From: Baffinella frigidus
Taxonomy: Eukaryota > Cryptophyceae > Cryptomonadales > Baffinellaceae
Length of the DNA stretch: 11,935 nucleotides
Reading direction: 5' to 3'
Assembly (NCBI GenBank): GCA_026770585.1
Contig: MU646728.1
Coordinates: forward strand, 292,454 to 304,388
Below, piece by piece: positions 6,426 through 11,794 of the stretch. Made by a program: the position numbers and the translations under genes. The notes beneath the pieces are model-generated. The model saw nothing but the letters and a program-made list of their open reading frames with translations. It searched no databases and was not told where the DNA came from. The stretch's first letter is position 1. Each line of letters opens with the position of its first letter.

Positions 6426-6690
6426 CGACAAGAGACTTTTTATTGAACTGATGACGTCGGGCCGTAAACTTAAGGCGTCCAGAGAGGGCTCGAACTAAGT
6501 GCTTCCTAAAGGACCTACGATACTAAATGTACAACCGGACCTGCCTACCTTAGCGTCGGAGGCGCTCGCTTCACGACTCTGCTTGCCATCACTAACTCCA
6601 GCTCAACGATCTCCAAGTGGTGAACTCGATGGGAAGGTGCCCCATGTGGTGATACGGGGCATACGGGGGCCCCGTAAATCGCTCGCGGGT
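6426..6690. other. Probable insertion inside C2, flanked by CGCGGGT
   Basis: CGCGGGT occurs at 6419-6425 and 6684-6690, exactly where the C2 arm is broken relative to C1. This fits a 7-bp target duplication around a ~258-bp insert. I recognise no terminal repeats, gene or family in the insert. Confidence 0.4.
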
Positions 6691-6810
6691 TGACTGACTC
6701 TTCTCAACTTGACACGCTGGGTTGTTGGGGTACAAATCCGCCAACCAACGTTGGAGCGGAAACGAGCCCCTACTCTCCAAATTGGCGCGCCGAAATAGAC
6801 TCGGAGAGAG

Positions 6811-6952
6811 CTTATCCGGGGAAACCTATTTTTCTTGAGTTTGATGGCAAGGAAAATTACTACATAAATGCTTTAATATTACTAATAAAAACGAATTGTG
6901 TAGTAATTTTCCTTGCCATCAAACTAAAGAAAAATAGGTTTCCCCGGATAAG
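6811..6952. repeat. Long hairpin inside C2, borders CTTATC/GATAAG
   Basis: Arms 6811-6864 and 6899-6952 (54 bp, one mismatch) with a 34-nt AT-rich loop. Borders GAG-CTTATC and GATAAG-AGCGAGGC are identical to those in C1, but the arm sequence is unrelated. Confidence 0.9.
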
Positions 6953-6970
6953 AGCGAGGCTTCGGAGCAG

Positions 6971-7096
6971 GTGCCACTGGTCCACACACACATTCTCCAG
7001 TATGCAAAGAGAAGAAGTAGAAGTATTCCGGAGAGCGGGGACCCCGCAGGCCTACTCAACGCCACCCACTTGAGGCTGGAAAGGGGAGCATTTTAA
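6971..7096 (+). pseudogene. Open segment after an AG acceptor, unknown
   Basis: CGGAGCAG at 6970 is followed by 41 open codons (VPLVHTHILQYAKRRSRS...) to a TAA. A CACATTCTC core is shared with the exon candidate at 8053. I do not recognise it. The upstream sequence is the edge of C2, so an acceptor here would be contributed by the element. Weak. Confidence 0.15.
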
Positions 7097-7205
7097 ATGT
7101 GGGGTTGTAAACATTTGTACCATTCACGGGCGGGTTTGGTCACGTAGCTGGGGGAATTCCCCCAGCTACGTGACCAAAACCAGATATTTGTGTGAAAATT
7201 ACTAC
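7085..7205. repeat. H-family element copy 1 with a perfect 44-bp palindrome
   Basis: Positions 7135-7178 form a perfect, loop-free palindrome with 22-bp arms (TTTGGTCACGTAGCTGGGGG + AA and its complement). Flanks GTGGGGTTGTAAACATTTGT and GAAAATTACTACAC recur in inverted orientation at about 9035-9140, defining a dispersed family. Confidence 0.75.
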
Positions 7206-7290
7206 ACAGCGGTCCACCTGTAACGGACATGTAAAGTTAAAAACTTTTAAAATAGTCACATTTCTAGCCTCGAGTGGACCTTCCTCCTCC
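7206..7290. other. No gene seen
   Basis: Imperfect inverted repeat GGTCCACCTG / GAGTGGACC (about 7210 and 7272) around AT-rich DNA. Nothing further is supported. Confidence 0.4.
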
Positions 7291-7618
7291 CCGGATTCTG
7301 GCCCTAAATAATTTACTTAAGGCCCTAATTAATTAACCTTCGTCCAACTCCTATGAACAAATAAGGAATCATTTTCTTTTAAATTAAACATGTCCCCAGA
7401 TTAGCCCCTCCGCCCCTTCCTCCCCCCCTCCTTCGCTGCGTCCCCCTGGACATGGCGGCCAGCCACCAGCAACCTAATCCGGGGACACATTCTTTTTTTT
7501 AAAAATGGACCCCTATGTGTGCATAGGATTTTTTTTTCAATGGACCCCTATGTGTGCATAGGAGTTCATCGAAGCTTAATTAGGACCCTACGTAAATTTA
7601 ATTAGGGCCAGAATCAGG
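7291..7618. mobile_element. Fold-back element I (328 bp)
   Basis: Left end CCGGATTCTGGCCCTAAATA pairs with the right end ..TTAGGGCCAGAATCAGG, and a second inner pair (GGCCCTAATTAATTA / TAATTAGGACCC) lies just inside. Internally ATGTCCCCAGATTA pairs with TAATCCGGGGACACAT. A direct repeat AATGGACCCCTATGTGTGCA lies at 7504 and 7539. TTCTTTTAAATTAAACATGT (7374) recurs as TCCTTTTAAATTAAACATGT just outside the right end (about 7632), so part of it may itself be duplicated. Confidence 0.65.
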
Positions 7619-7868
7619 TTTGATAGGCCATTTCCTTTTAAATTAAACATGTTCCCGGATGAAACCCGTTGCAGCTTATAACCGGGTCGGGTACTGTAGC
7701 AAATTTCAGCTGAACCGGACATATCTATCCGTGTCTCCCGTCAGCAATTCCGAGGCCCTTAAGGGCCTCCTACCGTAGGTTCCTACGAATAACCCCCAAA
7801 AAACAATTCGTTCCCGGATGATTAAAAAGGCGATTTGGTCGACCTGTAAGGGCTGGTGGTCCCCGCAG

Positions 7869-7952
7869 GAAGCGGTGCAGCTCTCCCCTCTGGACCTGGA
7901 GCAGGAGCACGTGCGAACCTTGGTTTCCGTCAACCCGGTTCTCGGAATCCCG
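7869..7952 (+). pseudogene. Exon-like segment, copy 1 of the SPLDLE module
   Basis: After TGGTCCCCGCAG the frame reads EAVQLSPLDLEQEHVRTL and stays open briefly to a TGA. A possible donor is TTG/GTTTCC. The segment is a diverged copy of 8053-8178, including the acceptor (GTCCGCAG there). A third, shorter resemblance is CCCCCTGGACATGG at about 7442. The family is unknown. Confidence 0.3.
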
Positions 7953-7959
7953 GGGGAGA

Positions 7960-8037
7960 ATTGACTTCCCAGAACCGGGGTTTTACATGATTCTCAAGGT
8001 TCTCAGGAACCGGGTTTTTACGTGATTCTCAAGGACC
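7960..8037. repeat. Two ~38-bp direct repeats
   Basis: GAACCGGGGTTTTACATGAT and GAACCGGGTTTTTACGTGAT, each followed by TCTCAAGG, sit between the two exon-like copies and share GGTTCTC pieces. Confidence 0.7.
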
Positions 8038-8052
8038 GGTCTCTGTCCGCAG

Positions 8053-8178
8053 GAAGCGGCGCTGTCCCCCCTGGACCTGGAGGAGCACATACACCACATT
8101 CTCAGGAACCAGCAGCTGTGGCCCGGCCAGGAAACCCGACACCCTACACCCTTTGGCACGTCCTTTGAATCCTGCTGA
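8053..8178 (+). pseudogene. Exon-like segment, copy 2 of the SPLDLE module
   Basis: After CTGTCCGCAG the frame is open for 41 codons to TGA and starts EAAL, then SPLDLEEHIHHILRNQQLW. The first 40 nt are strongly G/C at third positions and the peptide looks helical. After about residue 30 it runs into heptamer DNA (ACCCTACACCC), so native coding probably ends before that. It could belong to the AAA+ gene upstream, but I recognise no family motif, and the position between a Walker A remnant and a Walker B-like segment is inference. Confidence 0.3.
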
Positions 8179-8179
8179 C

Positions 8180-8508
8180 GTACACCCTGAACCCTCAACC
8201 CTCAACCCTCAACCCTCAACCCTAAAACCCTTAGCCCTTAACTCTCAACCCTTAACCCTAAACCCTAAACCCTAAACCCTGAACCCTAAACCCCGAACCC
8301 TAGACCCTAAACCCTGAACTCTTAACCCTTAACCCTAAACCCTAAACCTTAAATCCTGAACCCCGAACCCTAAACCCTAAACTCTCAACCCTGAACTTAA
8401 AACCAAAGCTTGAACCCTAAACCCTAAATCCCAAACCCTGAACCCTAAACCCTAAACCCTAATCCCTAAACTCTGCACCCTGAACCCTAAACCCCAAACC
8501 CTAAACCA
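8180..8508. repeat. Long CCCTAAA/CCCTCAA interstitial array
   Basis: About 45 heptamers. It starts with CCCTCAA units and continues with CCCTAAA, CCCTGAA and CCCCGAA mixtures. It ends exactly at an AG acceptor (AAACCAG) before the next open segment. Confidence 0.95.
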
Positions 8509-8509
8509 G

Positions 8510-8725
8510 GAGATCCTCCTCGTCGTCGCCGACCTCCGAATTAAAGCCCAGGCGAGTTTTCCGGGGGCCAATTTTGGCCTAGTTGACTATTTCCTCCGGG
8601 GTGACAAGCCACTTGAGAGAATTCTTAGCCACTTAGGTGAATTGTTAGGCCTTCACTTCGAGCGGGGGGCTAGGACGTCCGAATTAAAGCCCAGGCGAGT
8701 TTTCCGGGGGCCGATTTTGGCCTGA
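8510..8725 (+). pseudogene. Long open segment after acceptor AAACCAG, no ATG
   Basis: From 8510 the frame reads 71 codons without a methionine start: EILLVVADLRIKAQASFPGA, then NFGLVDYFLRG and on to LSHLGELLGLHFERG before TGA. A good donor (GG/GTGACA) occurs after FLR at about 8600. Positions 8677-8745 are a direct repeat of 8531-8600. In its own frame the repeat reads RIKAQASFPGADFGLIDYFL, differing by N-to-D, V-to-I and a silent CTA/CTG, then a one-base insertion. The mild, conservative differences favour a once-coding sequence. The family is not recognised. Confidence 0.35.
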
Positions 8726-8814
8726 TTGACTATTTCCTCCGGGGTTGACTATTTCCTCCAGAACATGCAAAGCACCCCCCCCCCCCTCCCCGGGCGAAAG
8801 CACATCCGCATGTT

Positions 8815-8935
8815 CTAGGTCTGCCTGAGTTTTATTCTGGCTCGTCCTAGAGGCGTTCTCTTCGCCCTTATGTACTGAATTTCTGCTCTTGTCTACTTTT
8901 AAGGACGAGCCAGACTAAACCTCAGGCAGAGTTAG
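8815..8935. mobile_element. C-family short element C4
   Basis: Arms of about 35 bp (CTAGGTCTGCCTGAGTTTTA.. and ..CTCAGGCAGAGTTAG) around a 50-nt unrelated centre. The ends match the C-family terminus CTAGCTCTGCCTCA but the inner sequence does not match C1 or C2. Confidence 0.7.
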
Positions 8936-9168
8936 ATGTTGCTTGCGGCCGGTGCTGTCCGAAGGTGAACCAAACGGCCACACAAGAATGCTAGAGGGGC
9001 CTAATTAAAAGCCATGTGCTTTTAAAAGTGGGCATTTGGGTAGTAACTTTCGTTGATTGGCCACGTAACTAGACATATGGTGGCCAGTCACGAGGTTGGA
9101 ACACCTTATCCTAGTACAAATATTTACAACCCCACATATAAATAGGATCCTCCAGCATTCTCGGGGAG
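8936..9168. repeat. H-family element copy 2 (inverted); otherwise no gene
   Basis: About 9035-9140 contains GGGTAGTAACTTTCG, TTGGCCACGTAAC and TAGTACAAATATTTACAACC, which read in reverse complement align with 7085-7205. A hairpin TTGGCCAC..GTGGCCAG lies at about 9058-9086. Nothing else is supported in this stretch. Confidence 0.55.
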
Positions 9169-9169
9169 T

Positions 9170-9300
9170 GGAGCGGGCTACGAAGGAAAAAAATCGTCAA
9201 ATCTAAGGATTTTTCCGTTACCTTATCCGTAGGAACCCCCCCCATGCCCCTACGGATTGCCTAACGTAGGGTCCTAGGTCTTATCGCTTATAGGGTATGA
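9170..9300. mobile_element. B-family element B4
   Basis: It starts AGCGGGCTACGAAGGA and contains TTTTTCCGTTACCTTATCCG and GTCCTAGGTCTTATCGCTTA, as in B1. The right terminus is replaced by GAGTGCGACGAAACACC. Confidence 0.65.
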
Positions 9301-9375
9301 CGAGTGCGACGAAACACCAAACCCTAAACCCCACGCCCTAAAACCTGAACCCCAAACCCCAAACCCTAAACCCCC
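9301..9375. repeat. CCCTAAA-type array
   Basis: GAGTGCGACGAAACACCAAA followed by degenerate CCCTAAA/CCCCAAA heptamers. The same lead-in recurs at 9490-9530 (GAGTGCGACGAAGCCCCAAA). Confidence 0.8.
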
Positions 9376-9426
9376 CGCCCCGCCGTGCAGCGGGCGACGC
9401 GAGCAGCCCTTCAAACCCGGGTTTTG

Positions 9427-9490
9427 AATAACCCATGAGCGATAAGACCTAGGACCCTACGGAAGGCAACCCGTAGGGACATAGGGGCGC
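9427..9490. mobile_element. B-family fragment B5, inverted relative to B4
   Basis: ATGAGCGATAAGACCTAGGA and GGCAACCCGTAGGGACATAG are the reverse complement of the B4 core (9230-9300). With B4 it forms a large inverted repeat around the 9301-9375 array. Confidence 0.65.
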
Positions 9491-9559
9491 CGAGTGCGAC
9501 GAAGCCCCAAACCCTGAACCCCACACCCCTTCACCCTGACGCAGGCGACGCGTGCGCGC

Positions 9560-9665
9560 AGCCCTCGTATGACCCTACCCTAGTCCAACCCTACCCTACC
9601 CTACCCTAGTCCAACCCTACCCTACCCTGCCCTAGTCCAACCCTACCCTACCCTACCCTGAACCC
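9560..9665. repeat. CCCTA pentamer minisatellite
   Basis: CCCTA/CCCTACC pentamers in roughly 27-bp higher-order units, each marked by CCCTAGTCCAA (three times). This array has a 5-bp period, whereas the other C-rich arrays keep 7. Confidence 0.85.
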
Positions 9666-9666
9666 C

Positions 9667-9788
9667 TACAGGGGTACCTCGCTCATCAGAAACTGCCCCC
9701 CCCCCCAGGACCGCCGTAGGGCCCTGGGCATAGGCCTACTGTAGGGTCCTAGGGGGTGGCGGTTTCTTATGAGCGAGGTACCCCTGTA
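9667..9788. repeat. Fold-back element, 31-bp arms
   Basis: TACAGGGGTACCTCGCTCAT.. (9667-9697) pairs with 9758-9788 with two mismatches. The centre has a C12 run and CCTACTGTAGGGTCCTAGGG, a B-like motif. GGTACCCCTGTAA is repeated again at about 9811. Confidence 0.8.
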
Positions 9789-9898
9789 ACCCCGAAACCG
9801 GGTGTGGGAGGTACCCCTGTAAACCCGAAACTGGGTTCGGTGCGAGCAGCCCTCGCAGGCGGCAGCCCTGAACCCCTGAACCCGAAGCCCTGAAGCAG

Positions 9899-9939
9899 GT
9901 TATGAAGGTGAGCGTGTTCTTTGATGAGGGGGGGGACGC
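9899..9939 (+). pseudogene. Walker B-like exon head, copy 1
   Basis: Immediately after CCTGAAGCAG the sequence reads VMKVSVFFDEGGDA. Hydrophobic-FFDE-x-x-DA resembles the AAA+ Walker B segment (typically hhFIDEIDAI), with one extra residue contributed by a run of eight G. The copy then diverges into CCCCCTCGTCAGAG. The 41-nt head recurs at 10204 and 10389, each time straight after CAG. Confidence 0.35.
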
Positions 9940-10203
9940 CCTCCCCCTCGTCAGAGCCCCCCCCCCCGTCAGAGGCGCTCTCGTCGACGAGATTGAAGCC
10001 GGAGGTTACAATTTGAAGCCGGAGGGGACACTGTCGAACCTAACGATACCATTTGAAAGCAAAATGGAAGTGTTTGCTTTTTTGTCCCCTGGATATCTTT
10101 CGCGGGCCTCACATGCGCCTGGTCCTGACAGAGGCCCTTGCTCCTTGACTTGAGTTGAGTGATCCGAAACCCTGACGGTCCGTGACAAATGCGCGTGGGA
10201 CAG
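9940..10203. other. No supported gene; duplicated fragments
   Basis: GCGCTCTCGTCGACGAG (about 9974) is an inverted match to the IDESA part of the Walker B-like exon (GACGAGAGCGC at about 10433). TTTGAAGCCGGAGG is repeated at 9993 and 10012 in diverged form. The open frame across 9902-10153 contains no recognisable domain beyond its head. Confidence 0.4.
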
Positions 10204-10244
10204 GTTATGAAGGTGAGCGTGTTCTTTGATGAAGGGGGGGGACG
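10204..10244 (+). pseudogene. Walker B-like exon head, copy 2 (truncated)
   Basis: Same 41-nt head as 9899 (VMKVSVFFDEGG) after GTGGGACAG. It is cut off directly by heptamer-type DNA (ACCCGAAGCCCACACC). Confidence 0.35.
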
Positions 10245-10249
10245 CAACC

Positions 10250-10366
10250 CGAAGCCCACACCTCACACCCGAAACCCCACACCCCACACCCCGCACCCTA
10301 CACCCCACACCCTACACCCCACACCCTACACCCCACACCCGAAACCCCACTCCCGAAACCCGGTCT
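10250..10366. repeat. CCCCACA/CCCTACA heptamer array
   Basis: About 15 units, a mix of CCCCACA and CCCTACA with CCCGAAA at both ends. It separates copies 2 and 3 of the Walker B-like segment. Confidence 0.9.
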
Positions 10367-10388
10367 GTAACAAACGCGCGTCGAACAG

Positions 10389-10481
10389 GTTACGCATGTG
10401 AGCGTGTTCTTTGACGAGGGGGGGGACGCAATCGACGAGAGCGCGCGGCCCTCGCCTGGAATCCTCTCCAGCATGTCCACA
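10389..10481 (+). pseudogene. Walker B-like exon, fullest copy (31 codons, phase 0)
   Basis: After TCGAACAG the frame reads VTHVSVFFDEGGDAIDESAR then PSPGILSSMST. It ends before GTTAAC, which in another copy (11521) is GTAAAC. That makes a 93-nt, phase-0 exon, like the Cdc48-type exon 2 upstream. VSVFFDE supplies a Walker B core (hydrophobic strand plus Asp-Glu), and ILSSM sits where AAA+ proteins have a helix after Walker B. The extra Gly before DAI departs from the family. It may be an exon of the gene starting near 5490, or one member of a dead array. Other copies differ mainly at silent sites in this frame. Confidence 0.4.
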
Positions 10482-10503
10482 GTTAACCCCACACCCTCAA
10501 CCC

Positions 10504-10671
10504 TACTACACTCGGAGTCAGAACATTTCGCCTAAGTCAACTCCCCCTGAAAGCCAGCGCCTTAAGTCAAATGCCGTCCATAGTGGCCAGGTCCATCTAA
10601 ACGAAAACAGGGGAAAGTTGACTTTGGTGAGCTGGTTGACTTAGCTGAAATCTTGTGGCTCGGAGTGTACT
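10504..10671. mobile_element. Fold-back element G1
   Basis: Arms ACTCGGAGTCAGAACATTTC..AAGTCAACT and GTTGACTTAGCTGAAATCTT..CGGAGTGTAC. GTCCATCTAAACGA lies at 10591-10604, just right of centre. The ends resemble G3 (11588-11745). Confidence 0.7.
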
Positions 10672-10734
10672 ACCGCGATGCTATTCGGACTACGACAGTA
10701 CGATGCGGACGCGCCGCGTGCAGTAGATTTCCCT

Positions 10735-10921
10735 CTGTTACTACTAGAGCGCTTGCGGGAAAACTTGGCCGATTTCAACGAGAAATGTTTTCAGAAATTC
10801 AGAGCTTTTGCACCAGGACGTGACATGAAACCGGTCCATCTAAACGATTCTGGTACAAATTCTGAAAACATTTCTCGTTGAAATCGGCCAAGTTTTCCCG
10901 CAAGCGCTCTATAGTAACAGT
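10735..10921. repeat. Near-perfect hairpin G2, ~63-bp arms
   Basis: CTGTTACTACTAGAGCGCTT.. pairs with the stretch ending ..AAGCGCTCTATAGTAACAG with one indel and about two mismatches. The 60-nt loop holds GTCCATCTAAACGA at 10834-10847 and a degenerate inner stem (TTGCACCAG / CTGGTACAA). Confidence 0.9.
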
Positions 10922-10941
10922 AGTGCGAGCGGCGCTCTGAT

Positions 10942-11025
10942 GAGGCCTCGTGCGAGGGGGGAGACGCAATCGACGAGAGCGCGCGGCCCTCGCATGCCCC
11001 TGGGATACTATCCAGGATGTCCACG
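10942..11025 (+). pseudogene. Walker B-like exon tail, diverged copy 4
   Basis: Shares GGGGGGAGACGCAATCGACG onward with copy 3 and in the same frame reads EGGDAIDESARPSHAPGILS then RMST before GTCTCT. The FFDE head is replaced. Two codons (HA) are inserted without breaking the frame. Confidence 0.35.
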
Positions 11026-11067
11026 GTCTCTCCCCGCACTTAATTATACAACGCTACAATACTACTC

Positions 11068-11167
11068 GGACGCGCCTGGTACCAACTACAATACTGTTTG
11101 GACGCGCCTGGTACTAACTACAATACTATTTGGACGCGCCTGGCATCCTCTCCAGCATGTCCTCGGT
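11068..11167 (+). repeat. 32-bp tandem units ending in a Walker B-tail copy
   Basis: GGACGCGCCTGGTAC(C/T)AACT... occurs at 11068 and 11100 (32 bp each). A third start at 11132 leads into GCATCCTCTCCAGCATGTCC (DAPGILSSMS), a tail copy followed by TCGGTAA. Confidence 0.75.
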
Positions 11168-11274
11168 AATTATGCAATGCTACGATACTGTTCGGACATA
11201 GTACAACACTATGCGCAGCAGATTTCCCTCTGTTAGTACTGTAGTGACATTAGTGCGAGCGGTCTTCGCATTGG

Positions 11275-11303
11275 CCTGGCATACTATCCATCATGTCCAC
11301 GGT
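11275..11303 (+). pseudogene. Walker B-tail fragment copy
   Basis: CCTGGCATACTATCCATCAT.. reads PGILSIMSTV in the shared frame. The following CTCTCC..CACTTAATT..TACAACG is shared with the downstream flank of copy 4, so a block of about 75 bp was duplicated. Confidence 0.35.
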
Positions 11304-11340
11304 CTCTCCTCACACTTAATTCTACAACGCTACAATACTT

Positions 11341-11460
11341 CTTATACAATGCTACAATACTACTACAATACTTATAAAATGCTACAATACTACTACAATA
11401 CTTATACAATGCTACAATACTACTACAATACTTATACAATGCTACAATACTACTACAATA
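11341..11460. repeat. Four exact-length 30-bp tandem units
   Basis: CTTATACAATGCTACAATAC followed by TACTACAATA, four times in register, with a single C-to-A change in unit 2. Shorter CTACAATAC motifs precede it from about 11051. Confidence 0.95.
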
Positions 11461-11494
11461 CTATTCGGGCGCGCCCCGTACAGCAGATTTGATG

Positions 11495-11524
11495 CGCCTG
11501 GCATCCTCTCCAGCATGTCCACGG
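11495..11524 (+). pseudogene. Walker B-tail fragment copy before GTAAAC
   Basis: GCGCCTGGCATCCTCTCCAG.. reads APGILSSMST and is followed by GTAAAC, a better donor than the GTTAAC of the 10389 copy. It is preceded by GGGCGCGCCCCGTACAGCAG. Confidence 0.35.
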
Positions 11525-11587
11525 TAAACCCCCACACCCTAAACCTTACTACCGCACTGCTATTCAGACTGTCCTGCGAAACCCACT

Positions 11588-11745
11588 GCACTGCTAGCCA
11601 GAAGATTTTGTATTAGTCAACTTTGAAAAAAACGGGAGAGAGGTGTAGTAAATTTGGACGCCGCTGTGGCGTCCGGGATTCTAAAGTGGACAGTTTCAAG
11701 GGGGGTTGACTTGAGCACAAAATCCTGGCTCACATCCACAGTGCA
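11588..11745. mobile_element. Fold-back element G3
   Basis: GCACTGCTAGCCAGAAGATT..TAGTCAACTTTGAAA pairs with TTTCAAGGGGGGTTGACTTG..CCTGGCTC..CAGTGC. The arms resemble G1 (GTTGACTT..TGGCTC). A perfect hairpin GGACGCC-GCTGT-GGCGTCC sits near the centre at 11656-11674. The GTCCATCTAAACGA motif is absent. Confidence 0.7.
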
Positions 11746-11794
11746 CTCTGGATTCGGACGCGCCGCGTACTGCAGATGTGGTCTCAACACCGGC

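Larger units (their letters stand above)
6399..6965. mobile_element. C-family element C2, left arm interrupted
   Basis: The terminus CCTAGCTCTGCCTCACGCGG starts at about 6404. The arm resumes at 6684 (CGCGGGTTGACTGACTCTTC) and follows C1 through GGTACAAATCCG and TTGGAGCGG to a GAAATAGACTCGG stretch before the inner hairpin. The facing right arm beyond 6965 is not recognisable. The gap 6426-6690 looks like a later insertion. Confidence 0.6.

Noticed and set aside
6690-7073. 127-residue plus-strand open frame
   Set aside because: It spans the C2 arm and inner hairpin, so both ends of the peptide encode complementary arms. It is an artefact of the element.
10591-10604. Resemblance of CTAAACGA to a nidovirus transcription-regulatory sequence
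   Set aside because: Only part of the short core matches, there is no viral gene context, and the motif belongs to a DNA fold-back pattern repeated through the window.
10298-11039. Minus-strand frames with a shared GRALSSIASPPS peptide
   Set aside because: They overlap the Walker B-like copies. Differences between copies are largely silent in the plus frame and replacing in this one, so the plus frame is preferred.
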